A stretch of 64,000 nt of DNA, from assembly GCA_025738555.1 (NCBI GenBank), contig JAOVFP010000001.1, positions 3,286,001 to 3,350,000 of the forward strand, in the 5' to 3' direction. Below, in pieces: positions 36,026 to 48,580 of this stretch (within the stretch, counting starts at the first letter, position 1; the number at the start of each line of letters is the position of its first letter). A program made the translations under genes and the position numbers. The stretch is from Cyathus striatus (taxonomy: Eukaryota > Basidiomycota > Agaricomycetes > Agaricales > Nidulariaceae). The notes beneath the pieces were generated by a model that worked only from the letters and a program-made list of their open reading frames with translations, was not told the origin of the DNA and did no database searches.

Positions 36026-39000
36026 TTAGTGGAGGTATTTTTCGTTGAGAGCATGCACCTCTTTCGCGAGGTACGGCCAGCTCAAAGTCCTAGAAAGCTC
36101 TCTCTTGAGCTTCTTATCATCGCTCCCCGCGCGTTCTTTTGCCAACTTGATCTCCCACCCACATAAGTTGTACAACAACCGCATATTAGGCTGAATGAGC
36201 ACGGAAAGCCTCCGCGAGCGCACGATAAGGTATGCATCGACCAATGGAAGACCAAGGTGTTTCATCACATACGCAATCTACATACATCATCAATAAACCC
36301 AATCCAGCAAAAGACAAAACAAACACTCACCGTAACAGTCGCGCTCCTTGACACCCCCACACGACAATGCACCAGTACCTGCCCGCCCTCTTGACGCGCT
36401 TTATCGATCCAGTCGCAAATAGGTTCTAGCTGAGGCTCTAGCGTATCAATACCATCATCGCACACGCCTTTGATATCAAGGACTTTAATACGGCCTTCCC
36501 TTTCCTCCGTCCACAGCGAGCCTTGGCCAGTACCTTTCGCTCCAAGATAATGCGCCCCAGGCCCAGGACGGGCAGCTGGCCCAGAGACATACCCTCCACC
36601 ACCATTAACATGATGCGGCGGGGGCACAAGCGCACACTCTCCCACCGAAACGACATGCGTAATCCCAAGTGCATGGAGCATGTATACATTCGAGGCGTGA
36701 TTCCTAAAACACAGCCATTAGCCTCTTCCATAACACATCAAAGAAAAACTCACAAATTTCCCAAATACAAAAACGGTAACACACGACTCGGAAAGCTCCC
36801 ATCGAACCTAGGATCATTGAACCAGCTCTGATGGTCCCCGCCAAACAAACTAGGAAGCCACGGACTCGTATTCGCCCTCGGCCGGCTTTTAATAATTGGC
36901 ATCGGTATCGGTGTAGCCACAATCGCATTTACAGGTGGAAGGGCAGGAACAGCATCAGGAAGCTGCACAGGTGGGGGTGCACTCTCCTCCTCCACAATCC
37001 CACTCACCAACTCCGGCACACTCCCCCCCACACCCGCAATCACCATCGCCTCCTTCTCCCTCACAAGCTGCTGCTGCAACGACGGCACCACAAGCGGCGG
37101 GCTCTGTATCGGAGGGAGCGCAGGCACTTTGATAATCGGTGTCTGTGCAAACGACACGCTCTTCGCCGCAGGCCGACCTTTAATCTGCGGCTGATTGTGC
37201 GCATGCACAGGACTCGGCCTCTGCGGTGCTTGTTGTTGCTGATGAGGGTGCTGAGGGTGCTCATCACCCGCTCCAAACCCCCAAAACCTCCCCCCAACTC
37301 TCTTCCCATTCGCATTAACCCCATGTGAAGGCGAAGAAAGCACATGCATCCTCTCCCTCTCTCGCTCCCTCTCTCTTTCCCTCTCCCGTTCCCGTTCTCG
37401 CTCATCCCGGAATCGACTCTCAACCCTCTTCAACAACCCCAAATCAGTCTGATACACGAAGAAACTCCGTTTCTTGGCTACCTGAAGCTCTAAATATGCT
37501 TCAGGGAGCGTCAAGCCGCGCACAGCCATCAAAAGACATAGCGCGGGGACAGAAGACTCGGTGTACCCATCCGAGCTATAAATGAGGACCTTCAAAGGCC
37601 GACTCCGGGGCGCAGAAACCGAAACAGGAGGGGACGGCGGCGGCGGGGACGTGAATGCCCTCGACCTAGCCTGATGCTGATACCCCACCCCAAACGGTCC
37701 AGTAGGAATAGAAACACTCGACCACCTCCTCGCGCTCTCCTGCATCGGATTCGAAGAAACAGAATCATCCACCCCGGAAGAAGGCACAGGAACAGGCTTA
37801 AGCCACTTTTCCAAAAACCGAATAATAGGCATCAGCGAACTCATCGTTGTCTGTGTGTTATGCGGGGAACTGGGGAACGGGAAATGAATAACGGCATTTG
37901 CATGCGGGGGCGGTCTCGGTCTTGTGTTCTTCGTCTCTTCTCCTTCTCTCGCGCACCTCTCCCGCTCGCGGTCGGCCCAGAGAACATCGAGCATCGCCAA
38001 ATGCTCCTCCGCGGCTCTCAAATGCGCGGTAGTAGGGAACGGCGCAAGATCATGACACTCAACACATACATCGTACCCAAACCCCCTCGCAGGATCATTC
38101 GTCCCCGCATAATCAAACGGATCTGAAGCAGCCTCCCCCTGCCCATCATACATCGCATGCCTAAACGCCCCAGGAACATCCGGAACCAAAGGCACATCGC
38201 TCGCATTCCCCAAAAAGACCTGGCCTAAGAAAGGATTATAATGCGCCTGCATAGACGACAAGTCAATAGCCGGATTCGGAGAGAACGTCGGCGGGAAAAG
38301 GGTGATAATCTCAGATGCCTTGGTTAAATCGCGCATCTCATCCCGCTCGCGCTGGGCAAAGTCCACGGTATTGTGAATGAGATCCCCATCGTCTTCAAGG
38401 GGGTCGGGTAACGGCGTAGGTTCGTCCAAATCCATATTGCCGACCATGTCCATGTCCATCCCTACCTCCCGCTGTCTCTCCCTCTCTTCCCTTTGCCGAT
38501 CTTCCACGTCGTCCCCGCGCAGTTGCTCGACAACGTGCCCATCAGACCGGTCGGTATGCGCCCCACTGCCATCCCCCAACACATCCCCGTCGACAAACGC
38601 CTGAGCAGAGCCAGCGGGGATACCAAAGAAATAAGGAACAACACCAGGCACACCCTGCCCACAAATCTTCATCATGAGATGTGGTATATCACACTTCATA
38701 TCCTCCAGCGTTGCATCGAGTACATAGACATTGTACTTTAAAAATCCTTGATCCTCTCCTTCCCATGTTACATTTTTCCGTTTATCGTCTTCAGCGTGAA
38801 TGGTAGAGGTAGTTGTGGAGGTATCAATGGAAATATCTTCAGAGGAAGATTCTGCGCCGTCAGGACTCTGCTCGCGCGGAGAGTTTAAAACACCATTGGG
38901 ACTCGTTTCGCGAGGAGAGGGGTTTAAAACGCCAGCATTTCGCATGCGCTCCGTGCGCTTCCTCTCGATTGCTTGCTTGAAGCGCTGTGCAAGGGCGATG

Positions 39001-40607
39001 GCGGCGGGTGTAGCCCCGTGTGGGGAGTATACGACTATGTCGGATAGGGTTGCATAGATGGGCTGTGTGGTGTGGTTAGCAACGGATACGGATGGGAACA
39101 GAATAGGAATAGAATGAATAAGAATAGGAATTGAAAACAGAGGACAGGTGGTAGAGTGGGAACATGAGAATAGAAACGTGAGGAAAGGGGAAAGGAGAAA
39201 ACAAAAACATGGATGTGCGAAGCCGTGAAAATAGGAGGATGTATGTGCTTAGAGCACGCCCACGCTCAATGAACATGGCTCTACAACATATGAGAGACCA
39301 CAGCACAGCAATCAACAGTGATGCAGCGTCGCTTGTCACTCTACAATAAAAGATGCAGAACATCCCATAAAAGCACAATAGTACACAAAGTGCACGCACA
39401 CGACCGCACAACGAACGACGACAACCCAACACAAACGAAATACGCAAACAACCAAAAGAAAAGAGACGAAACGCAAGAACCAACACGACGTACCACCTGA
39501 ATCCCGAAATTCCTCAACGATATTCCATCCGGCACACGAGCAGGCACGAATTCCCATTCTTCGTCTCTAAGACCATGCCCATGGTGAGCAGTACTAGGCA
39601 CCTCTTTCCTCACTGTGCTGCCGGAGGCGCTGACGCGCCTTAACAGCTCCTTGGGTCTAAATGTGCTCGTTAGTAGCGCTGGGGCTTGATTCGAGGTGAT
39701 GGGTTTTGGAGTTTCTTGTTCGTGCAGACTGCATTGGTGTCAGTTATGTAAAAGTAAAGAGGAAAGAAGAAGGGACGTACTCTTTACTCTCTTCAATAGG
39801 TGAACTGACAGCACTAGCGCTTGTAATGCTACTGCTAACGGTCCCCTCGCCCTCTGGCTCCGAGAACGAAAAGGGGACATCCGAGTCTGAATTTACACTG
39901 CTTGGTGTGCTTGATGTATTTGACGCTGTAGGTGGAGAGGAGAGAGGGATTGCAAGGCTCAGCGCGGGAGCAGCATTCGGAGCAGATGGTAACGAGGAAG
40001 CAGGAGACGCAGGAACAGGCCGATGAGCGACAGGATGCATATGCGCAGCCTCATTCGGGTCCAGCGGTACCCCCTCCACAATCCTATCCTCCACATCCAT
40101 ATCAACATCCATCCTCTCCTGAAACGGCTCAGCCTCGCGCAAATAATCCCTCGGGCCCTGATGCTGATGGTCCCTAAAACACCCAGGATGCTCAACGCCA
40201 TGGTCATCGTCATATTCATCCTCAGCGTAATCACTCTCACTCCCTGGGTCCTCCTCATCCTCGCTCTCCTCCTCGCGACGGCGCAGGACGCGGAGGGAAA
40301 CAGGGTCGTCGAGGTCGTCCTCGCACACTACGCACACGAGGCCTCTGTACCTCGGAGGTCTGGGTGGGCCAGAAGATGCGAAGAAGAGGTTCTGCGCTTC
40401 GTTGTTCCCTTCGAGGCCATGGAGGAAGGGGAAGAGGACGTGATCCTGTGGGTGGGAGAGAATGTGCTGGAGGTGCAGTGAAGAGAAGGTGTCCGTGCGC
40501 AGGAGGGGAATGGTGTGTTTGGCTGGGAGGGTGGTGGGGAATGAGTCGGGGTAGGTGAGGCCGTGTGTTTGGGATGGGTCGAGGGGCGGGGGAGGGACGT
40601 TGGTCAT
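36026..40607 (-). CDS. Pps1-like dual-specificity protein phosphatase
   Basis: Five exons (40607-39781, 39728-39494, 39062-36754, 36703-36331, 36277-36026) join to 1331 residues. The N-terminal half contains the conserved PPRYRGLVCVV and EEWEFVPARVPDGISLRNFG segments and PIYATLSDIVVYSPHGATP, which I associate with fungal Pps1-type phosphatases. The C-terminal catalytic domain (about 1090-1331) has SRVLPFLYLGN, MLHALGITHVVSVGE and the Cys-x5-Arg signature HCRVGVSRS with nucleophile near Cys1237. This class removes phosphate from Tyr and Ser/Thr. The linker includes an acidic region (EEESEDEEDPGSESD), long Pro/Ser tracts and an uninterrupted Arg-Glu dipeptide run (near 37360-37410) from a CT-rich repeat. 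The intron at 39063-39493 is unusually long (431 bp). Confidence 0.9.
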
Positions 40608-43329
40608 TGTGATGGTCGGTGGTGGTGGTAAGAAGAAAGAAAGAAACGGGTATGAGAGAAAAGAAAAGCAGGTATAAAAATAATTATTTTTCTTGTGCCA
40701 AAATGTTGTTGAGAATGCTGTGGTGGTCGTTGTGGTCGTGCTGTTGTGGTCGTAGTAAGTAGTTGCAATGGTCGTGAAAAGTCTGGCAATTGAAGGACTA
40801 ACTCGCTTCCCACCCCCTTGCCCGATTACATCTTATCTGGGTACACGAGGCCGGGCATGTGATCGCCACCTAAGGCCCCTCGATCTCATTCTCCCGATTC
40901 CAGATCTCTCCGCGTTACTCCACTGTGGAGAACCCGAACTTGAATTATTATGCTTCCGCGAGAGGAAAGGGGGCCATGCCTATCTCTTTCTTCCTCGCTT
41001 TCCACCTACTCTCCTTACTAGCTCTCTTTCTTACCTCCCATCTCCACCGCCAACACCAACCCACCCCAGAAATCCCCGCAGTCAGCCCAGAAACAAGGCT
41101 AGACACACCGAGCCCGTCATCCGACTCCGATACACTGGTCTGTGCAAAGAAGCTCTACACCCGGGAAGAAACCACACCTGCTGTGCTTTGTCACTTCACC
41201 GCCTTTTGCTTCCTTCCACCCTCGAAATTTTTCACTGTCTCATTGTCAACTCCAAGATGTAATACCCATACCCTCTGCCTCTTCTCTCTTTCTCTAATTT
41301 ACTTACTTGCTACTCTGCATTCGAGTCCCACAACACACCACCCCTCCCAAATCCGTCCCAGCCAACTCCCACGTCGCTCACACCTGACCCTACCCAAAAC
41401 GATAAACTTGCTTTATATAAACCGCCTCCTCTCGCTTCTTGTTCTTCTGAATCTGCCGCGCATCACATCATTGCAAGACCGACCGAAATGGATTATGCAC
41501 TTATACGTCTAGTCGTATGACTGAACTGTTTCATCCTTCTTGTCTCGTCTCGTCTTCATACACCTTCTTCTCCGCTAATCTACATTACCTTCTATACCCA
41601 AGTCTTAATCATCTTCAACTTGACAACAGATGTATACCGCTTACGTTAACTAATTAATACGATCATGTCAGACCTATTCTATATACATGATCAACAATGG
41701 CGAAGCCTCAATATCTATATATACCTCTTCATGCTATGATCATTGGGCAGAAATGGGGATGGAGAATGCAGAGCAGAGTAGATACACAGTATACACTACA
41801 ACGATTCTGTCATCACGAAACATCTGACCGCCGTTGAGACTCGACGCTGTAGATCGTCTAGACATTGAATGCATGACCACGGCGATAGCATTGGACAAAC
41901 AATGATCGCATAGCATACACGATCAGATCACCTTCTCCCTATCGCTTGTTCCCTTTCCCTCTCCCCTGCTGCTACCCCTAGTCTTCCCTTCCCATTCCCA
42001 TGATACATAAAAAGCGGGTTCACACAGCACCCACGACGGGACGAGGCTATCTCTCAAATTCGGTACTGCCCACGGGTATATGTAGGATATAGCGGCACCG
42101 TCCGTGTTTTCATCATTCAGTGATTGTTCGAGGGAGTGTTACGTAGTGAGTACGTAGTTCTAGTATGCGCGCTGTTGGGCTTGGATTCGACTTGGACGAA
42201 CGAGCTTTAGAACTCTAAATTATTTCAAAATCCGAATCCTCGCGCACTCCTCCGACTCTTCTTCTTCCATAGCCCTCAATCCCCAACCTCCGTTCCTTCT
42301 AATCCTACATTCCATCATATCATCATAAACTCATCTCATACCCACCCACAAATACCCTCCCAAGCTTTCTCCGTCCTTTCGTTATCATTACAAAGTCCGG
42401 TATCAGGGAAAGATCAACTAGGCTACCTGCATCCATCTAGCCGGCAGATGCAGGCGCGACTGCAGGGGTACCCAAGTATCGTCTGTGCAGGGCGGACTAG
42501 GCCGCTCATTTCAAAAGTTGAAGGCGGGGAGGGTTGATGATGTATGGTAAGTATTAGCAGCGCTGTCCAGTTTCAAATTCACACTATCTAGATGATTATC
42601 CTGTGGGGTATCAGATAACACCACACCCACCATGTATTCATACATCCTCTATAATTACACTCCTCCAATCTAACCGCGCAAGCGGGAGCGCCCTCTATAA
42701 TCTTTCCCATGGGGAAAGACCCATCGGGACCGCTACACACGTCAGTGATGAAACGGGCAAGTTGGCAACGATAAAGCAACTGACGATAAGGAATTAAACA
42801 AGAATTAAACATAACTCAAAACAAGTGGTATCGTATCATTGATATGTCATTCGATCACCGCAATCTAAGCTTAACAGTGGGTTCTTTCAAAGTTCCTTCA
42901 AATGTTGATATGTTGCATATGATATGATATAGTTCAATCTGGACCTGACGAGTTGTTAAGAATCTTATTCCGGCGCAAGGAACGTGAAATTGACGCGATG
43001 TCTGTGTGTGTAGTCTCGACTCCTCTCTTGTAGTCAGACTATGGGTGCGTGTATTTTTCTTGTTTGATTGGGTGGACTTTTCGCCGACCCGTCGTGTCGT
43101 GTTAGACACTGTGTGCGGGGTCCTTGGGAGGAAAGTCTTCTTCCGGCGGACCATTTTTTATCATGAACAAAGGCTCCAGTGGAGCTGTTGCACAACTAAG
43201 CAAGGAGGTCAATGAAACTATTACTTCCGTATATATATATGGGCTTTGTGGTGGTGATTGATAAGATATTTTTATCTTTGTGTTATCTTTCTTATTTACT
43301 TATTCTTAGATATGTGTATCATATCAAAG
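40608..43329. other. Intergenic, phosphatase promoter side, pyrimidine-rich
   Basis: The phosphatase promoter is expected just above 40608. From about 40900 to 42400 the plus strand is C/T-rich, so plus-strand frames such as 40925-41512 stay open without protein character. A TATATAAA motif occurs near 41415, so an unannotated transcript is possible. 42500-43300 is AT-rich with nothing recognised. Confidence 0.4.
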
Positions 43330-43970
43330 AATAGTACCGAACGGCCACTGATTCACGGACGAAGTACACCACTCACGGCCATTCTACTAGAGTTAGCTAG
43401 TGTCTATCGACAACCTCATCCGCTTTTAACAGCCAACTCTACTAAAGTACGTACTTACATTGTTTCCGTATTAGAAATGTACTTTCTCAGGACATCATGT
43501 TATCTCTGCTGTATTCTTGTCTCACTTATCACAAATCTCACAGAATTTCACAGAAAAAATACCGGACGGCCAATTCGCGGATGAAGTACGCTACTCTTCG
43601 TCTGGCGTCATCCTTAAGCTTTAATTCTGGAGAAGATAGTTGATAGGGTATTCTTGTCTTACCCAACCTTATCACAAGTCTCACATAATTAACGCCGGAT
43701 GGTCAATTCACAGACGAAGTACACTCTGAGTCACTGGCATCCTCCATAATTTAATTTGAAGTCCTGATTGGTGTCTACTGTCTATCAGATAACCTCATTC
43801 GTTTTCAACGTTTATTATTGGTCTGAGGATTACGATGTACGCATTACATTCAAACATAACTGATAAGCTACATGTTTATCTCTTACACTCTCACCTAACT
43901 TCCCATCACAAATCTCACAGAATTTCACAGAAATAACACCGCACGGCCAATTCACGGACGAAGTACATCC
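43330..43970. repeat. Degenerate tandem repeat array (four units)
   Basis: Four copies of a core resembling CCG[AG]ACGGCCAATTCACGGA, followed by CGAAGTAC, start near 43338, 43561, 43695 and 43939. Unit spacing is about 223, 134 and 244 bp. Copies 2-4 are preceded by ATCACAAATCTCACAGAATT or a close variant. Units 1 and 3 share a downstream block (GTGTCTA…ACCTCATYCG). The pattern indicates a tandem repeat of about 230 bp with one unit shortened. No coding potential is seen. Confidence 0.75.
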
Positions 43971-45126
43971 ACCTCTGCCGTTATCCAAGTTCTAACTCAA
44001 CGTAAGTATAGTCATATAGCCTCCGAGACGTGGATCTCCCACTCCGGAACTAACTACTTACAATTCAATAGGTTCATTGTCAGCTCAAACAAACTTTAAA
44101 GAAGCCTTGACTCGACTTCGGGTTCCCTGCATGGCTGCGCAGTGGTGGAGCTAGCGGTGGAACTTGCCTGCAGGAGTTCTTTGAACAGGAGACAGTCCGG
44201 AGACAAAGGAGTTACTAGCAAGTTAACTTCCTTCACGTTGTCTAGGGTAATGAGATAGGCATTCAAGTCGAGTGGCTACTGGCGCACGGAAAACGGATGG
44301 CGGCTTCTCGTTATCCTCTCCTGCTAGTGTGTAAGTAGAACACCACTGTTCCGTGCCGAAGCAATGATTTATTTTTAGTAAAGAGACCAAAGCCGGTAAT
44401 TTCGTAGCTCGATCCAGGTTCACTTCACATTAAACGAAACTGCGATATGGTAGGCTTTGGTGTCTTTTAAGTTCCGGGCTCCATAGTGTTTCAGTCTAAT
44501 TATTCGTTGATAGGACAACCCTTACTCCATCGTAGGTAATTTCTCGGTCACGCGTATATACTCCTGTCGAATCTTCTCCCTAGCACGATAAATTTACACC
44601 CACGAGGAACAGATGATACACTATGTATGGTATTGAAATATCGTTCGTGCTTTAGCTAGTGGGGCAAGAGCCGCCCGGCGAGATTTTTATATGGGAAATC
44701 TGACTGATTAGATCGGTGTTGGACTTCTTGGGTGTGTGCTGGATCGATCACGAAGTATAATTATTAAATCTGAGTGTTGCCGGTGAATATTATGAGCTTC
44801 TTTCGAGTCGTGTGGTCTGTTATGACGTTGGTGTGCATTGTCGGAGCCACTTGGTGAGATTATTTCATGGGGTTTGTGTAATGTGGCTGACGCCGTAGTA
44901 TCTAGGTCTGTATTATGGAACTTATGGAGTAGATTTACTGTCAATGCTGCGCAAGTGGAAAGCGAGCGAAATTTAAAGTGCGCCGATGTCAAAGAATGTT
45001 GCTCACCGGACATTGTCTGATTGAAGCTGTGAATAAATTTGAAAGTAAATCGCAGCATTTGTTCAACCCTGACCTTTTTGCAGGACGGAGCTAACATCGA
45101 CGAAACATCAGCTTCATAAGTTTCAC
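43971..45126. other. Intergenic, nothing recognised
   Basis: Only short frames on both strands. No domain or RNA feature was seen. Confidence 0.4.
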
Positions 45127-45524
45127 TGGATGCCTTTCCGTAGGAATCTATTCACGTTTATTTTGAATAGATTTGAATAGATCACTGTTCGCCGAGATGC
45201 CGATGTCCGCTTAGTTTCGCGTAACTCAAGTGGGGCCTTTACAGACCTTCATAGATTCTGAAGTCTGTAGAGGCCTCAAGACCCCTCGCCAGATTTTGAA
45301 GCCCTGAATAAACCTCGCTAAGGCTCGCTTAGGACGCTTACATTTCTTTGGCCTTCCTGTTATAGGTTAGAAGATGTCGGGCTTACGGCACAGCTGCCAT
45401 TTATCTATTGATAATAGAATTGGCTACGGGGATAAGTATGCAACGAAATAGACATAGTATTTTAAACTCCGATCTATGAAATATTCGAATCTATTCGTAA
45501 TAGATTCCTACGGAAAGGCATCCA
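45127..45524. mobile_element. TIR element 1 (MITE-like)
   Basis: The 398-bp segment begins TGGATGCCTTTCCGTAGGAA and ends in its reverse complement, with about 26 terminal bases perfectly inverted (…TCTATT). It has no coding capacity. The ends are CACTGG outside-in on the left and its near-mirror on the right. No clear target duplication was found, so the superfamily is not assigned. It abuts a second element of the same terminal type, with one base between them. Confidence 0.65.
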
Positions 45525-45525
45525 C

Positions 45526-45950
45526 TGGATGACTTCCCGTAAGGATCTGGCGCAGTCTGACGCCGCCAGATGTTGACGTGCCGAGGTGCCGAGCAGAATT
45601 TCAAATTCTCGAGTACCGTCAGACTGCGCCAGACATGAACATCTGGCGAGGCCCCCCCCCCCTCTGCCAGACTTGCGAAAGCTTTCTGAATGCCTCCAGA
45701 TGTCCCCAAAAGGTATGTTTACTCGCCTATGTGACGTTTCCACATGGCTCATCTCAACCGATATCTCCATTTTGCCCGCTTCCCTTCCTCTCCACCTGGT
45801 CTCGCCTACTCTATCACAGTCTATTGCTCTTGTGAATCCATCTGACGCCGATGGACAGCTACCTTACGGTCTGGCATCAGCAAGGCATAAACCGGAGTTT
45901 GAAAATCTGGCGTCGTCAGACTACGCCAGATCCTTACGGGAAGTCATCCA
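45526..45950. mobile_element. TIR element 2 (MITE-like), abutting element 1
   Basis: The 425-bp segment has terminal inverted repeats of 46 bp with two mismatches (45526-45571 and 45905-45950), starting TGGATGACTTCCCGTAAGGA. Each arm contains an internal palindrome built from ATCTGGCG and CGCCAGAT, and further CTGGCG/CGCCAG copies lie in the middle beside an 11-C run near 45650. The terminal sequence resembles element 1 (TGGATG[CA]CTT[TC]CCGTA), so the two are related. There is no transposase. Confidence 0.7.
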
Positions 45951-47723
45951 CTGTCTCATAAGCCCTGAGAAACACGAGATCAACGTCGTAAGCCTTCTAT
46001 TATATCCCGAACGTAACAATCATACACCTGCTGACGCGTTAATAGGATGTTGAAGTAGTCACTTGAACGCGGCGGTGCCTCTAACATTCAGGGAACTAAC
46101 AAAGGACTGCGAGTTCCCATCATTTATGTTTGTCGAAGACGTCAAGATGAATGATATTTCTCATATCCAGACTCGACATCCCAGCATCTTGTGAGCAGAA
46201 TTTATGTCGAGCAAATAAATTGAATTCGGAATAACGGAACGAAGTTCAGCTTTCGAAATCAATGCCGTTCATCATGACTGTCATTTAATACTTAACCCCG
46301 CGGTTCTGGTCTTCTTCTGTCCCGCACCTGGTCATCTGCTCAAAAGATACTGTAATTTCTTCATTTCGAGTATTCAGTTTTGTTTCAATGGCTAATCAGG
46401 TGGCTAGGTAATAAAATGGCTGCCTCAAACTGTCCGTATGACAAATATGTAGTACTTGGATCTTATTAATCTCCGGCGCGTTATTAGAATTGACATGGCA
46501 AAGTTTATTACGGCTATTAAGGTCGTTATCAATGTATTTAACACATGAATATACAGATCGTTGTATTCTTGTAACGGGGGATTAGGTCGGGCTGGCTTAC
46601 TCAGGTGCGCAATATTACTGATTGAGATGGTCATTGTAGATTGCTAACATTGCTTAATGTCGACAATAATAGCTTCAACAGACTATCTGATAAAGCATGT
46701 TTCCTTCTGTAGTGATTAAAGGCACTCAAGAAACCCATGACTGACACTTCTATCATTCTCAGCCACCGTCTACCTAACTCCTTTAGAGCTACGTCGCCAT
46801 GTCTTAGTCTCCGGCGCCACCATGGCAAAGGAATTTAACTAACTGAAGAAGCAATATTACCACTCTTCGCAGATTTAGAAGCTAAACGGAGTTGAAGAGG
46901 TAAAAGTAACGCGATAGCGTGTTCTCGTGATAATGATACCACTCCATATTCCAATGACGTTCGGAGGAAGTTTTATGCTTCTCGCTCTTCACCCGAGTGA
47001 GCTTGCAAGTGTTATCATGCATGTCTATTTGACGGGTTCTAGTTATCAAGGTGGCGGGTTATCAAAATGATGAACAGGACCAGTGAAGATTATTTTTAAC
47101 GTCCTCTTTGTCAATCTTGGCGCTGGGATAGTCTATTAAGAGACTAGTAACGCATCGTTGCATTTCAAAGGCTTGACTGGTTTTCTTTTGAATTACGGGC
47201 TTATCGCTGTAACGTGGTACTAAGCTCGGGCCCTGTTCACGCATTAATTCCGTCTCAGCTTCGAAACAGCCTGGTTGTTCAATATCAAATGAAATTGATC
47301 TTTGAGACGACTGGGATAATTATAAAAAAGTATGTGCCGATCGACTGTAATTGAGAGGTGATCTTCATGGTTCACCGAAATAAATAAGGACTCTGAAAAT
47401 GAAGATATGGTTTGTTAGCCGACTATATGACCGTTGAATGGCCTGCTAACTTTAAGTTGGAGAAAAGAACGTGGAATTGGAAATCAGTGAAAAACTGGAA
47501 AGTAGGAAGGAGATTTTATTGATCTTAATTGCTGAGTTGCTCTAACATCATTCTTATTCCGACCAGCTATACATATACATGCGCTAATAACGTTAAACAT
47601 TATAATACAACTTGAACATTGCAAGCATCGCTTCCACCATAAAGACATATCGACCCACATTCATCTAATAAAGTCTTAGAATGTATATTTTGTGAAGTAT
47701 CACATGTGCATCTTACCTTAGGT
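45951..47723. other. Intergenic, nothing recognised
   Basis: AT-rich DNA with short frames only (the longest small minus-strand frames are at 46425-46828), without recognisable domains. Confidence 0.4.
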
Positions 47724-48347
47724 CTAAGTACCGCCTTGCTTTTTAAACACAGACTTCGCCATGCTCTTGATTTTTCCCCAAAGTGATTTCTTTCTCGGAG
47801 CAGAATTATGACCAGAATGTGAATTATGAGAGTACGAAACATGCACTGGAGGCTGCTGAACATGCTGGGGTTGCTGGATCTGATGTGGATTTTGAACAGG
47901 CTGATTTGGAGGAACTTGATTCGGGGGCGACGCATATTGAGTCAAGGAGTTTCCAAGTACACCACTTGATTTCTTTGCTGCCTGTGGATTTAGATAAGGA
48001 TTATTGACTCGTGCATAGATCCGCTGATCTTTTAGGTCTTTAACTGCAGCAATCTTCCCTGGAGAGTCAGCATACCAGTCACGGTCAGGTACCTCTGCGA
48101 GCGAGGATTTCCGACCGTGCTTTGGGTCTGGCTCCGAGACTGTAACATCAATAGCTAGTTTGTCTTGGAGCGTTTGGCCTGCCTCGACGATGCCTGAACC
48201 ATCAGGCTAGTTTCAATATGAGCGATTTATTACTTTCCGGAGAGTAAGTATAGGATAGCTTACCTTCACGTGTACCAGTGGACGTCCATAAACAGCCGAC
48301 TGGAATGAAGAGAGAAGAATAAAAGCGAAGATAAATGTTCCGCGCAT
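47724..48347 (-). CDS. Small secreted protein 1, cationic C-terminal helix
   Basis: Two coding exons (48347-48264, 48206-47724) give 188 residues. Exon 1 encodes a clear signal peptide (MRGTFIFAFILLSSFQSAVYG), with cleavage expected after VYG. A phase-0 intron (GTAAGC..ACTAG) separates it from the mature part. The middle is hydrophilic (PDRDWYADSPGKIAAVKDLK), followed by a Gln/Pro/His-rich stretch of about 45 residues (QVPPNQPVQNPHQIQQPQHV). It ends in a Lys-rich amphipathic segment (KKSLWGKIKSMAKSVFKKQ) that looks like a membrane-active helix. There are no cysteines in the mature part. No family is recognised. An effector or antimicrobial role is only inference. A shared noncoding leader lies upstream. 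Confidence 0.75.
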
Positions 48348-48360
48348 AATGATATAAGAT

Positions 48361-48580
48361 CCTAAAAAAAGTCCGATTAGCATGATGTCAGTATAATCAT
48401 TACATTGCGAGTCTTACTTTGGAAAGAAAAAAAACAGGACCAGCCTGAAATTGATGTCTATGGTCGTTACTGGATTCAGCAGAAATCTGACAACTGAAGA
48501 GGGCATGAGGCTTACCTAGTGATTTGAAAGGTGACCGGGCACTGATTCAACTATCAGCTTTCTATCATGGTTATATACTA
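48361..48580 (-). promoter_or_regulatory. Promoter and spliced 5' leader of secreted protein 1 (shared module, copy 1)
   Basis: On the minus strand a TATATAA motif (about 48571-48577) precedes a conserved GTGCCCGGTCACCTTT block (48527-48542). A GTAAGC donor at 48515 follows, then an AG acceptor with a 27-base exon starting GCTGGTCCTG (48444-48418), a GTAAGA donor and a TTTTTTTAG acceptor at 48362, 14 bases before the ATG. The same order recurs at 52.9-53.1 and 60.0-60.2 kb. The noncoding exons are inferred from splice motifs and conservation. Confidence 0.65.

Noticed and set aside
36831..40558. Several plus-strand frames of 60-165 codons
   Set aside because: They are shadows opposite the large phosphatase gene, with Arg/His/Pro-rich composition mirroring its low-complexity linkers.
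40925..41512. Plus-strand frame of 195 codons
   Set aside because: It is open because the DNA is C/T-rich. The composition is Ser/Pro/Leu/Thr only, with no domain or splice support.
45586..46053. Plus-strand frame of 155 codons
   Set aside because: It runs mostly through TIR element 2 and its palindromes, so it is not a gene.
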